Positions 22,934-33,459 are shown, counted from the stretch's first letter. The stretch: DNA of 64,000 nt from Platycnemis pennipes (GCA_933228895.1 OW121852.1:131993544-132057543); one strand, 5' to 3'. A program made the numbers and translations. Notes: generated by a model from the letters alone, not told the origin.

Positions 22934-23160
22934 CATCGGATTTCGGCTATTTATTTTCATAGTGCGTTACTGCTGAGTGCAATGTCAAAATAAATGAAAG
23001 TAAACAAATCCCGCGGCATGCTTGGAATTAAATCCGGCGTAATCGATTCACCGATTCGGGGAGATTGCGCTCCTTAGATATCACGCTCGGGACTCTTCGG
23101 AGAGGACACATGGCACTGAAGTTAAGCGTGCCCGCTGCTCTTCGAATTCCGGTGCCGATT

Positions 23161-23490
23161 TCAGATGTAATAGGCTTTGACTATATGTCTTCCAATGGCT
23201 GTGATTATATATCTCCGTCTAATCTTAAGGCCATTGGAGAATGAATTTAAGTGATGACCTGACATTGCTTCCGTTTGGGGCGTTTTTTGCGGCGAATTAT
23301 TTCCTTCAATATTCTGCGCTGAAAGGATGCGCCGTGGTAGGCCTATTGATAGTACATATCGATTCACGGGAGATTTCCGACCAACGCCGCTATTTCTATG
23401 ATCGTAAGTTTGTTTTCGGTTTCTGATTTGCGTCAAAGATGAAATGAAGTATGGTGTATATTTATTAATTATAATATCCAATAAACGAAG
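23161..23490 (+). repeat. Dispersed repeat family Y, copy 1
   Basis: Reverse-complement homologous to 57905-58210. Shared words include TAGGCCTATTGATAGTACAT, ATCGATTCACGGGAGATTTC, GAATTTAAGTGATGACCTG and ATGGTGTATATTTATTAATT. Noncoding. At the other copy the homologous region ends close to a GTGTAAAAC-type terminus, hinting at a TIR DNA element. Confidence 0.75.
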
Positions 23491-23548
23491 CTTTCTAGAG
23501 CCCGAGGTTTAATTTGAAGTGAAGTAGAGCTATTAATGGTCTCATCTA

Positions 23549-24445
23549 CATCTACATCTACATAATACCCTGCAAGCCACCACAGGGGTGTGTGGCAGGG
23601 GGTGATTGCTCACCAAACATGCACTACATATCATGCATAAAAAAGGAATAGTATTAATATAGTAGTCAGAACTACACTATTTAAAAAAGATAGAAATTGC
23701 TAAGCAAACATGCAAAAACATTCTGTTAGTAGGGTTAGCTTTAAGTACTCATACCAACATGCAGCTACCAATGCCATTCATTTCCACTCTCCGATAGGAC
23801 ACACCTACCGTCATTCGCATCTCTAATTGTGCGAGGGAAAAAGGACACCCCGAATCGGTCAGTTCGGCAATCAATTTCTCCAACCCTACGATCATGGTCC
23901 AGTCCGCCATAGCAAGTTGGGGTTCGCAAAATATTTCCAACATCATCACTGAAAATACTGCCCCGGAATTTGTTTAAGAGACCAAGTCCAAACTTCAACC
24001 TGCGATCCGACAATGATTCCCACCTCAACTCATTCAATAGACTGGCTACGCCAATACAACTATCGCATCGTCCCTTCACAAATCCTGCCGATCCTCGCTG
24101 CACACGTTCAAGCTCATTACCCAGACCGACCTCGTAGGGATCCCACACACCGGCAGCACACTCCGAATGAGGTCCAACAAGGGAAAAGTAGCTGACCTCC
24201 CGTACATGATCGTCACATCCACCCAACACTCCCTCAACGAAACCCAGTCTGCGATTCGCCTGACCCACCATTTCACGAATGTGTCCACCCCAGGAAAGAT
24301 CATTTGTCAGTCCCACTCCAAGACATTCAATGGACTCCACGCTAGTTAATTCATTACCACTCACCTTGTAAGTGGTAGGAGGAGAGCCACTCTCCTTCCA
24401 AAAACTCACCACAAGACACTTGTCAAAGCCCAAGTCCAACTGCCA
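23549..24445 (-). pseudogene. CR1/Jockey-like LINE 3' half, A-to-G hypermutated
   Basis: Minus-strand LINE fragment: ORF2 C-terminal region in 24445-23774, then 3' UTR and hairpin tail in 23773-23549, ending in GATGTA repeats. The 224-codon frame shows the family blocks with systematic substitutions (R to G, K to R/G/E, N to D/S, Y to C, T to A, I and M to V). Against 3548-4063, 35 of about 39 coding-region differences are sense A-to-G; the 3' UTR has two differences and no A-to-G. The TAG stop is TGG here. A shorter check against 26478-27185 over the upstream part gives the same bias (6 of 9). Consistent with ADAR-type editing before integration. The frame looks open because A-to-G removes stop codons; it is not a functional gene. 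Confidence 0.9.
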
Positions 24446-24527
24446 TGTATCACACCAAGTGCATTTTTCGCAGAAAATTACCTTTCGCAGGTCGCAGAAA
24501 ATTACCTAGTGCCATGTATCACACCAA
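24441..24527. repeat. Short direct repeats at the LINE 5' junction
   Basis: TGCCATGTATCACACCAA occurs at 24441-24458 and 24510-24527. CGCAGAAAATTACCT occurs at 24469-24483, 24493-24507 and again at 25213-25227. The 20-mer at 24490-24509 recurs exactly at 25210-25229, bracketing the 700-bp interval before the RTE-like fragment. Confidence 0.85.
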
Positions 24528-24600
24528 TGGTGGATCGGTATGGTTTAATTTTCGCATCTGCTGCTACAGTGTCCATTACAACGGTGGCAGCCTATTCCGA
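24528..24600 (+). repeat. Dispersed repeat family Z, copy 1
   Basis: About 70 bp (GGATCGGTATGGTTTAATTT then TACAGTGTCCATTACAACGG) is reverse-complement homologous to 57795-57868. Noncoding. At the other locus it lies next to family Y, whose first copy is about 1.1 kb upstream here, so Y and Z may be parts of one element interrupted here by the hypermutated LINE. Confidence 0.7.
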
Positions 24601-25229
24601 GATGAGCCTAACCAGCCTATAACGGTGGTGGTGTGCATCTTTCCGTTCGTTCCTCAGAGTAACTCGATGGAAAAGTGCATGTGTGTTTGATTGAATGCGT
24701 TCCACGCTATCAAGCGTGAATCTGTTCAGTCTTTGATCATGGCTGAAGAGTTCCTTCCAAGCTGCTTATTCTGGTATGTTGGCGTCCTGGCTGTCATGAT
24801 TCATTTGCAAATACTTTGCTTTTGAGAAGTGGTTCCCAGGCTTCTATAGCTTATTCTTTGGTAGTCTCTCCAGCCTACTCATGCTGCGTACTCTTCGGCA
24901 GTCCATTTCCATTATGTTTCTCTCATCCACGATCCATGCCTGTGACTCACGTAGCTGCTGTTCATTCACAGTAGAATCCATGGTGTAATTGATAACCGTG
25001 TGAGTGATAATTCTTCGATTTCATGATGCTGGCTCGTCGCCCTTAACTGGATATCATTTCTCAGACGGTTATTCCCGCTATTATTAGACTTCGGGGAGAT
25101 CTTCGCATACCCATTTCATTTGTATGAAGTAGTAGCATTGTTGCTCTTAGTTGCATGTAAATAGTTCATTTCAAGTGATGGTCATCCACTGCCACATACA
25201 TTCACTATCGGTCGCAGAAAATTACCTAG
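24601..25229. other. No gene recognised
   Basis: Unique sequence between repeat Z and the RTE-like copy, inside the interval bracketed by the exact 20-bp direct repeats. No open frame above 81 codons and no motif. Confidence 0.4.
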
Positions 25230-26215
25230 GAAGATGTACCACTACAATGACCGAAGAATAATCCACAGTTTTTATAAAAACCAAGTAGCTGTGAGTAAAT
25301 CTGGAACCAGCTGTGAAGAAGCAAGACTAATAAAAGGAGTGAGACAAGGTTGTGTACTCTCTCCCGTAATGTTTAATGTTTACATCGAGAAAGCAATCAA
25401 TGAAATCAAAGAGAAGGCTTCAGGAGTGAATATCCTATGGGAAAACATTAGCATGATGCGATTCGCCGACGAAATAGAACTCATAGTAGAGACTGAGGAT
25501 TTTAAGAAGATTCTTCGAACCACAGAAAGGGCTATTGCCAGATATCAGCTGACGATCAATATGAATTAAATAAAGAAATTGGTATTCAGCAGGAAAATAG
25601 AGGTGTAGACCAATGTTAACGTGGGAAAACAAAAACTTGAGAGGGTGAAAGAGTTCTGGGAAGCCTGTTAACCGGAGATGGACGAAGCAAGAAAGAAGTA
25701 GAATATCCTAGGTAAAGAAGGCATTTTACCAGTACCTCCGGAGGAGGCCAGGAATACAGGCTTGGAAGTAAGGAAACTAATTATTCATCGGAACATACAT
25801 TTGGTGCATGTTTCTATATAGCGGTGAAGCATTGACGATGACAGCTGCAGAGAAGAATGGTGGTAGCATTCGGAATGTGGTGCTACAGAAGAATGATGAA
25901 GGTTAAATGGATCGACCGAATCAGTAACGAGGAAGTCCTTACAAGAGTGGGAGATAAGAAAAGTCATCTGAAAACCCGAAAAAGAAGACGCGACAGCGTA
26001 ATTGGCCACATCATGGGGTATGATGGCCTAATGATGACAATCTTCGAAGGACAGTCAACGGGAAGAATGGCAAAGGAAGGCCCGGTATGAGATACATGGA
26101 ACAAGTGATACAGGATATGAAAGAGAAGAAATACGTAAATATGAAGAGATTAGAAGTGGAGAGCTGCGTCAAAATGATCTCAGAACTGTTGACTGATGGT
26201 GATGTCTGATGGTGT
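25230..26215 (+). pseudogene. RTE-like LINE, RT core to 3' end
   Basis: The first 111 codons are open (to 25569): RRIIHSFYKNQVAVSKSG, then KGVRQGCVLSPVMFNVYIEK, then MMRFADEIELIVETEDF. The catalytic FADD box reads FADE, so the second catalytic aspartate is lost (GAC to GAA). After frameshifts come MWCYRRMMKVKWIDRISNEE, RRRDSVIGHIMG-DGL and the KRL...ESCVK-type decayed end with a TGATG tail. Endonuclease is missing. Less truncated on the RT side than 19088-20013. Confidence 0.85.
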
Positions 26216-26477
26216 TATACCCCGAAATCGAGTGCGTAGCCCTTGCGGCACGCCTACTCCAGGTTGGAAACCGCCGCTCTATCATATGTAGCTACCGACG
26301 GCTTACGGCGAAACATCCAAAAGCTAGCTTCTACGCGGTTGCATTTCTTGCGTTTCTTTAAAGAATTTTGAATGGATATTGGAGAATGTCATCAAATAAT
26401 ATCATTGAAGTAGTTCCCTAGATTTTGGCAGTGCGAAAACCTACGAATGGTATTCCCCCATTGATGGAGCATTAACC
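26216..26477. other. No gene recognised
   Basis: Spacer between the RTE-like 3' end and a minus-strand LINE tail. 26240-26310 is locally GC-rich but does not fold as a tRNA. Confidence 0.4.
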
Positions 26478-27185
26478 TACATCTATCTACATAATACCCT
26501 GCAAGCCACCATAAAGGTGTGTGGCAGGGGGTGAATTCTCACCAAACATGCATTACACATCATGCATAAAAAAGGATTAGTATTTATATACTGTTCTAAA
26601 CTTCACTATTTATAAAAAGATAAAAATAGCAAAGCAAACATGCAAAAACATGCTGTTAGTTGGGTTAGCTTCAAGTCCTGATACCAACGTGCAGCTACCA
26701 ATGTTATCCATTGCTACACTCGTATTGGATATATTTACCGTTATTCATATCCCTAATTGTACGAGGAAAAAAGGACATTTTGAATCTGTCATTTCGGGAA
26801 TCAATTTCTCTAGTTTTGTGATTATGGTCCAGTCTACCATAGTAAGTTGGGGTCCGCAAAATATTTTTAACGTCATCACTGAAAATATGGTCTTGAAATT
26901 TCTTTAAGAGATAAAGTCTAAATTTCAAGCTGCGATCTGACAATGATTCCCATTTTAATTCATTTAATAGACTGGTTACGCTAATAAGGTTATCGTACCG
27001 TCCCTTTACAAATCTTGCCGATCTTCGCTGCGCACGTTCAAGTTCATTATTTAGACCGATTTCGTAGGGATCCCATACACTGGCGGCATATTCCAAATGA
27101 GGTCTTACAAGGGAAAAGTAGCTGATTTCTCGTACATGATCGTCACGTTTACCAAGTATTCTTTTGATGGAACCTAACCGAGGGT
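26478..27185 (-). pseudogene. CR1/Jockey-like LINE 3' half (unedited comparator)
   Basis: On the minus strand: IKRILGK then HVREISYFSLVRPHLEYAAS, VWDPYEIGLNNELERAQRRS, LNELKWESLSD, ILRTPTYYGRLDHNH and SFFPRTIRDMNNGKY, then 3' UTR and the tail (26487-26541). The 130-codon stretch 27096-26704 is open. It keeps the A-rich codons (AAT, AAA, AGA) that became G-rich in 23549-24445, so it serves as a second unedited comparator. It is 5'-truncated. Confidence 0.85.
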
Positions 27186-27194
27186 AAAAGCGTT

Positions 27195-27620
27195 ATGGTC
27201 TCTCGACATCCTTCTTGCCATAAAACACAACTGCAGACTCTTGTTTACCTCAGTGGTTTTGTCGTTCGCAAAGAGTGGTGTCGCTGCTCTTCCGTGGGCG
27301 AATCGTTCCATCATCCAGCCCTGCGACTCGAGAGTCAGTGGTCCTCGGGACCTTCTGTCTATTGCGTCGTCCTGTCTTGTGCGCGCGGGGAAGACGCTCG
27401 CGGCGCCTCGAGTTCGTCGGCTGCGGGAATTGCCGCAAGTGTGGCGATGCCTTTGGGGGGAGGGGGGCGGGTCGATTTTCTTGGGCTGCTGGGAGGGGTT
27501 GAGAGGGGCGGTGGCTGGGGGGCACGTGCGGCAGTGACGTCATCGTGGAGTGCAAGCAGTCGTGTACGATTCCCATCTCTCGCTCCCCTGCATCTCCCCA
27601 AGCATGGGCCGCCCATGCGC
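27195..27620. promoter_or_regulatory. GC/CpG-rich block
   Basis: CpG- and G-rich block (GGGGGGAGGGGGGCGGG, 27455-27471). A 204-codon plus frame runs across it and ends inside an antisense LINE tail (27752-27811), so that frame is a chance chimera. Opposite-strand frames of 100 and 108 codons overlap it. Confidence 0.25.
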
Positions 27621-27734
27621 TTATCTCGTTCGCCGCTAACTATCAACGTAATCGTTCGCATCAGAGAGTATAATTACTGGATATTGTCGGGCGAGGGAAT
27701 AGCGACATGCTGGCTCCTCAACGGTTTAATGATT

Positions 27735-27905
27735 GTTGCAGTTGTCTACATCTATCTACATCTACACGATACCCTGCAAGCCACCGCGAGGGTGTGTGGC
27801 AGGGGGTGAAGATCACCAAGCATGCACTACTAACATGAAAACAAGCAACTATAGGGTCTCGGGCAACTAGATTGTTAGTATCTATAGTATTTAAGGGGTT
27901 AATAC
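27735..27905 (-). repeat. LINE 3' UTR and tail
   Basis: Minus-strand hairpin tail (27752-27811: CATCTACACGATACCCTGCA then AGCCACCGCGAGGGTGTGTG) with ~90 bp of the second 3' UTR subfamily and no coding part. Confidence 0.7.
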
Positions 27906-27924
27906 ATGCATCATGCACTACAGA

Positions 27925-28060
27925 CGGAACAAGTGATAAAGGATGTGAAAGAGAAGAAATACGTAAATATGAAGAGGATGGCCGATAGAAGAACTCAATG
28001 GAGAGCTGCGTCAAATCAATCAGAGGATTGATGACTAATGATGATGATTATTATGATGAA
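27925..28060 (+). repeat. RTE-like LINE 3' end
   Basis: EQVIKDVKEKKYVNMKRMAD then RRTQWRAASNQSED and a stop, followed by TGATGATGATTATTATGATGA. Extremely 5'-truncated insertion adjoining the opposite-strand LINE tail at 27735-27905. Confidence 0.75.
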
Positions 28061-28104
28061 TACCCTTCACAACTTGTTCACATACCACACACTAATATAC
28101 CTCG

Positions 28105-28165
28105 TCAAACCCTGCCACACACCCTCGCAGTATGTTGCAGGGTATTGCGTAGATCTACATCTACA
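28105..28165 (+). repeat. LINE 3' tail meeting an opposite tail
   Basis: ACCCTGCCACACACCCTCGC, AGTATGTTGCAGGGTATTGC, then GTAGATC. It abuts, tail to tail, the minus-strand copy beginning at 28157, so the two microsatellite ends are fused. Confidence 0.7.
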
Positions 28166-28462
28166 TAATACCCTGCAAGCCACCATAAAGGTGTAAGGCA
28201 GGGGGTGAACTCTCACCAAACATGCACTACATATCATGCATAAAATTTGTAATTACAAATTATAATAGCAAAGCATACATGCAAAAACATGCTGTTAGTT
28301 GGGTTAGCTTTAAGTCCTTATACCAACATGCAGCTACCAATGTTATCTATTGCTACACTCGCACTGGATACATTTACCGTTATTCATATCCCTAATAGTC
28401 CGAGGAAAAAAGGACATTTTGAATCTGTCAGTTCGGCAATCAATTTCTCTAAGTTATATTCT
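28157..28462 (-). pseudogene. CR1/Jockey-like LINE 3' end, short
   Basis: Minus-strand tail (28157-28212), 3' UTR, and the last ~45 codons of ORF2 including a DRFKMSFF-FPRTI-type block (28385-28455). The 5' boundary is near 28462. Confidence 0.75.
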
Positions 28463-28552
28463 TCTACGTGGCTCGATGCAGGTATTTCAAGCTTCTACTT
28501 GTAGCGTTCACTTTTCACAAGCCAAGGCTTCTTCCTTGTTTCCAGGAGAGTA

Positions 28553-31275
28553 CAGTAAACCCTCACATAGCGCGGTTCCACAAGACGCGGTTTTTTTTAA
28601 GACGTGGTCATAGTTATGTACCCAATTTCACAAGACGCGATCTTTATTTTTAGTAAGACGCGGTTTCAGATATCTGGATCGGAGCAAACCTGGGAATCGC
28701 GCTCCACCATGCTTCTATACATTGGTTCAAGGATTAGAAGTAATATTCAAAGTAGTGCACCTGTCGAATCAAACCACATTGTGAGTAAAGAACGTCATAA
28801 TTCATGACATTTACCGCGTCTTCATCTTTTCATTACGGTACATGCAACTGTCAGTAACTGATGCGTGTAACTAACGAAAAATTAAAATTTTAGACAAACT
28901 GAAGTCAGGCCAAAAAAACTCATCCCTAGAGAGAAAACACGGGATAAACGAGTCAACATACGTATTATACGAACAAATGAAGGAAAATAAGAGCTGACTT
29001 CAGTGCAGAAACTTCTGGTGGCGAGCAAATAAAAGGATTTCCCAAGTAAATGTAAATTTGTGTACGGTGGAAAAATGTTTGTGACTATGGATGTTTGTGG
29101 AAAATGCGTAATGAAAAATGTTTGACCTAAATAAAATAATGGTGACGCTGAGTTCAGCAGTGTTAAGGCAATGGTTTAACACAACACCTTATCTGCGCAA
29201 AATCTGGAGTTTTCTAACAGTGTAACTTTTATTACGAGTTTTGAATGGTTTAAGGAGCTTATAAAACGATACAATAACCATAACTTGATGTTAGGGGAAC
29301 ATGGAACATTTTCTTCCATGATTGAAGAAAGGGGTCATCTGCGTTAACCAAATTTTAGCGCCAATGAGACAGCTTTGTTCTGGGAAAAGATGACGAAGAT
29401 AACATATATTTCAAAATAGGAACGTAGAGCACCAGGATTAAAGGCCACTATGAATCGCCTTACGTTGTTTTTTTTTCAATATTTTAGGTGGATTAAATTG
29501 TAGGTCGATACTTGTTAGTGCTAAAATTCTTGAATTTTAAAGGGAAAATCCTAAGTGATCGTACTTGTGAACTGGAAATCAAATCGAAAGGCGTGGGTGA
29601 ACGCAGCTTTGCGTACAGAGTGGTACAAATTCTGCATTGTTTCCGAGATCTAAAAAAGAAGAACTTGCATCTTAAGGCCCTGCTAACACTTGACAATACC
29701 CTTCGACATTCAGTTATTCTGCAAAATGGTGGCGAAAACATTGAGTGCTGTTTCTCTCTCTAAGTACGACATACGTTGACAACCACTGGATCGAGGAATT
29801 AAAAAACACATTCAATTCCTACCACTCTAGGCGCACTTTCAAGAGACGGCTGCAGGTGTTTGAAGTAAACCCCTTTGCTTGATCATGAATTTTTGGTCTT
29901 CATTCAAAATCATGGATGCAAGTAATATCATTTTGGTTGCATGGAATGAAGTGAAGGAGTCTAAAATTAAATGCTTGCTGGAAAAGCCGTTTTTCGGAAG
30001 TGGTGAATACTTTCCTCGGGTTTTCTTCATAGGAAGAAGAAATTACCGACATCGTACCTGGCAATAGCTAACGGGGGACAAGGCTTTGATGACAAGCAGG
30101 AGAAAGAGGTAGAATAAAAACCATATCACAAGGAGGTGACGGAATCAGCAGCTATTTCGGTCAGACAACTGTATCTGACAACTGGACTTGATTACGGCCA
30201 ACGAAAATATAGAGGCGTGAATAGGGTTAGTGAATTCAGATGAAAATACTTGTTTTTAAATTGACCGTGAAATCTCTCGAGTACGTTTGTAACGCCCTTG
30301 ACGAATTTCAAGATATATTACGTTGAGACGATCCATGCACAGCATGAAGATTTGCCACCTGACTGTGGGTTTCGAAAACCATGATGAGCGAGGTAAAACA
30401 GCTGCATTGCGTAGTTCCACGAGGTTACGGATTAAAAGGCACCTTTTCTCCGCTAATTGCCAGTCCTGGGATCTAACGATTCTACATCCTCTGCCGAGGT
30501 TAATTTGTAAAACACGGAAAAATAACGCTCAACTCAGCTGGATTTAAAGCCTTGGGTGCATCGGCTGTCAGAATAAACGGCAATAATTTATACATTACAA
30601 AAATGTAAGTTCTATTATTGTTGCGATACATGAAAATTTCATAATTGATTCTCATGATACGCGAAACCTTGTCCCATCGATGATGCTGCCTTGAACTTAT
30701 TTTGTGATGAGCGTTTTCAATCTCTAAACCTTGCGCTGCTTGTTGAAAAACAAATTATTGTGAATTTCATTTTTCCTTTAACCGAGATAATGTATGAAGA
30801 TATAAACGGCTGATTGTTCTACTTTCCTTGGTCCCATAAAATAGGCGAAAAAAATTTGGTGCTGGAGTTTATTTAAAAATAATTTGTTGCGCGTGTGCCC
30901 TGTATTGTTAATGTGACCTAAAATGATTAATGGAATAGCATGATTTTTATTTATAAAAGGCGATTTTGTTATACTGGACACCTTTCCCAATGACGAAAAA
31001 TCTCTTCTAAACTTTGTACAAATACGAAATTATTTCCCGGAATGCATAGTTACTGAGAAATAACACTTTCGGCCTGAAACACAAGTTAGGTGTTTAGACT
31101 AAGTAAGTAATGAAACTCTGTATTGGCATACTTTAGGCGTTGAGCTTACGGAACGAATCTCGGTATTTCCTGTTCCCTCTTTGTTTCACATAGCGCGATT
31201 TCACAAGACGCGTCGATTTCAAGGAACCTAACCTCGTTGTTAACCCACTATGTGAGGGGGGGGGGGGGGTCTACT
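28553..31275 (+). mobile_element. Tigger/pogo-type DNA transposon, decayed
   Basis: The left end reads CAGTAAACCCTCACATAGCG after TA (28551-28552). The right end reads CCCACTATGTGAGGG, then an expanded G run and TCTACTA, matching an inverted AGTAAACCCTCACATAG. Subterminal words of the type CACAAGACGCG recur near both ends (28580, 28632, 28655 and 31203). The interior holds a broken Tigger-family transposase (28880-30060). About 2.7 kb, consistent with a full-length but dead Tigger element. The right TIR is disrupted by 14 Gs (31256-31269). Confidence 0.85.
28880..30066 (+). pseudogene. Tigger-type transposase relic (CENP-B-like DBD + DDE_1)
   Basis: Homology in shifting frames to the Tigger/JRK/CENP-B-related transposase family. 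28885-28985 has a helix-turn-helix-like LDKLKSGQKNSSLER-HGINEST block. The catalytic domain starts with ANETALFWEKM (29360-29392), followed by APGLKATMNRLTL, a WKSN-KAWV block near 29590, LLTLDNTLRH (29680-29712), QPLDRGI near 29780, and IILVAWNEVKESKI. The family normally has D-E-T at the first site; here it is N-E-T (codon at 29363-29365 is AAT), losing the first catalytic Asp. The LDN and PLD acids are still visible. Several frameshifts and stops. Confidence 0.85.
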
Positions 31276-31854
31276 ACCGCCGAACTCATCACGCAGGCGT
31301 GCTTCGACGGCGGATCAGATCATGAGTACCGGCTTCGTTTTTAGGTTTACGGTAGCCTAGCGTCCTTCCATTTATTACGTAACACTGATTTATCACTCTT
31401 TGTCCCACCATCTACCTATAACTTCCGTTACAGATTCCAAAGCTCCCCTAAATTACGTAAAAGCCGCCAATGAGCCTTCTGTTTTTGGTGGTTGATAAAA
31501 TATTCCTTTAGGAAACCTTATTTATCGCCCAAAATTTTGCAAATTATGTGTCGTCATTTTTTAACAAGAAATTATTTTATAATGCATCTACTGCCACATA
31601 ACGGAAGGCTAGACTACCAACCGCCTTAAGTTACGTAATATGTGGACAGCCACATGTAGGTTTTGTAACCGGACACCTGACTCTGTTCATCCGCCTAGTA
31701 AGCAGGGAGTCCCTCCGTCATTAGTTATTGTAATCCCAGGGCTTGTGTTTCCCATGGCCTTTGACGAAGCGTGTATTCACACGAGGGCTGTTACGATCAC
31801 AAGTACATCAATTTTGTTGGGCGTTTTCCGCTCTTAGCTGCAGTATACCTTTTT
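31276..31854. other. No gene recognised
   Basis: Unique AT-rich sequence. The only open frame above 60 codons (31640-31837) has no motif. Confidence 0.4.
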
Positions 31855-31905
31855 ACCCTGCCACACACCCTCGCGGTGGCTTGCAGGGTATCGCGTAGAT
31901 GTATA
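31855..31905 (+). repeat. Isolated LINE 3' tail
   Basis: ACCCTGCCACACACCCTCGC, GGTGGCTTGCAGGGTATCGC, then GTAGATGTAT. A well-preserved hairpin with no adjoining LINE body. Confidence 0.75.
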
Positions 31906-33450
31906 CCTTAGCTTATGTATTTCAATGTACTTTAATTTGCTGGTCGTCCCAGCAACTTGGGCACCTAGTAGGATTGGTCGACTCAGACGATAGCCTAGTT
32001 TACCTCATTTCTAGTTTGAAGGTAATTTTTATTTTTTCCAACTTGCCACTTCTTTTAACTCCATCCTTTAATATAATCACTGCATGGACACAATCCAATA
32101 CCTGTAGTTACGCAGTTATAGTTATTATAAATGCTTCGCGGTTTTCAAGGTAATTTCAAAATGGGAATTGTCTCTGCGTTCAACCTCTAATCGGGTAGTG
32201 AAGTTCATCAACAAGATCCCATTTTCTTCTAGAAAATCGCCTTAGAAGTCCGAGAAAGGTCAGGTAGCCAGATAATCAGACGTCTTCGGTTTAGGTGGAT
32301 ATGTCCAGACGCCACTCCCGGTTTTGTTGATGGCGCAAATGAAACCCTCCGTATCGTTAGCTCTAGGTACAACACAGTAGGATAAGGTAGAGGTATTCAA
32401 TTCCCCAGGAAATCATTAATTGGCAGCTCACCAATTGTTTTAGTTAAGATGTAATATTCGCATCTCCATCAGGGTTTCCTCCCCGATCAGAGCAATCGAC
32501 CAATGACTCCAGTCTTTGGCATTGTTTGGGTGTGATCACTGTTGATGGTATTTTGGAGACGGTCGCGTGGTGCGTGCACTCTAAGACTTACATTATTGGC
32601 ACGGTCGTCCTGGAAAGGAAGTAGGGCAGTTGGTCTTAAATCAAGCATTTACTTACACCATTGCGTGTTGCTGGACATGGTGGTTAATCGGCTAATGGCA
32701 TATTGTCTTTAAGTGTTGGGGACTTATGGAATCTCGCCCACGTTCGTTGAGCGCTGATTGAAATTTCTGTCTTCATGTTTGTAGCATGTCAGCGCATGCA
32801 GCTCTGTCATCCCTTTTGTCTCTTAAAGGAAATGTTCTATGTGGTGAAAGTTGGACCAGGAGAGGCATTTCCTGAGGGAAATAATATCGAGAGAACTTTG
32901 CTCATTAGCAATATGCTCCCGCCAAGTGCACCGCTCGACCAAGTCTTGTTTTCCCTGACTGCATCATTTGGGCGTAAATGAAATGTAATATAGCGTGGAA
33001 ATACCAGATTTTAGTGTTGGTTCCATTAGACTCGTTTTTCTTATTTCTCGTGACTGTCGTTTCACCTTAAAATGTTCAATTCGAGGATAGCAATTGTGCC
33101 GAAGTTGATTTGCGTCCTTCCAGCCATCGCTGTCTAAACATCCGCCACATGGATCATTCTTGGTGTGATCTGCGTTTGCGAGTGAACAGGGATACGGTAC
33201 TTTTTCTCATCGCGTTTATGGCTATTTTAAAACTTACAGATTAGCCATGATTCACATTTTACGTCTCATCATTGCGTGCTTCCATTTTTGAATGGTGAAA
33301 AACCTAGTATGATGTAAATAGGGTATATTTCTACATGTTGCGGTCGAACTTTTAAAAAAGTATTTTTTCTCATCGGCCTCGTTATCCTTTGGTTTAGTCT
33401 CTGAAATTAATAAAACCATGGGAGTTCCGTAGAAAACCTTTCCGTGGTTC
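31906..33450. other. No gene recognised
   Basis: 1.5 kb of unique sequence with short open frames (84 codons at 31899-32153 the longest) and no motif. Confidence 0.4.
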
Positions 33451-33459
33451 GCGTGTTCC

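Noticed and set aside
27195..27809. 204-codon plus-strand open frame
   Set aside because: It crosses a G-rich block and ends inside an antisense LINE tail, with opposite-strand frames overlapping it and no motif: a chance chimera.
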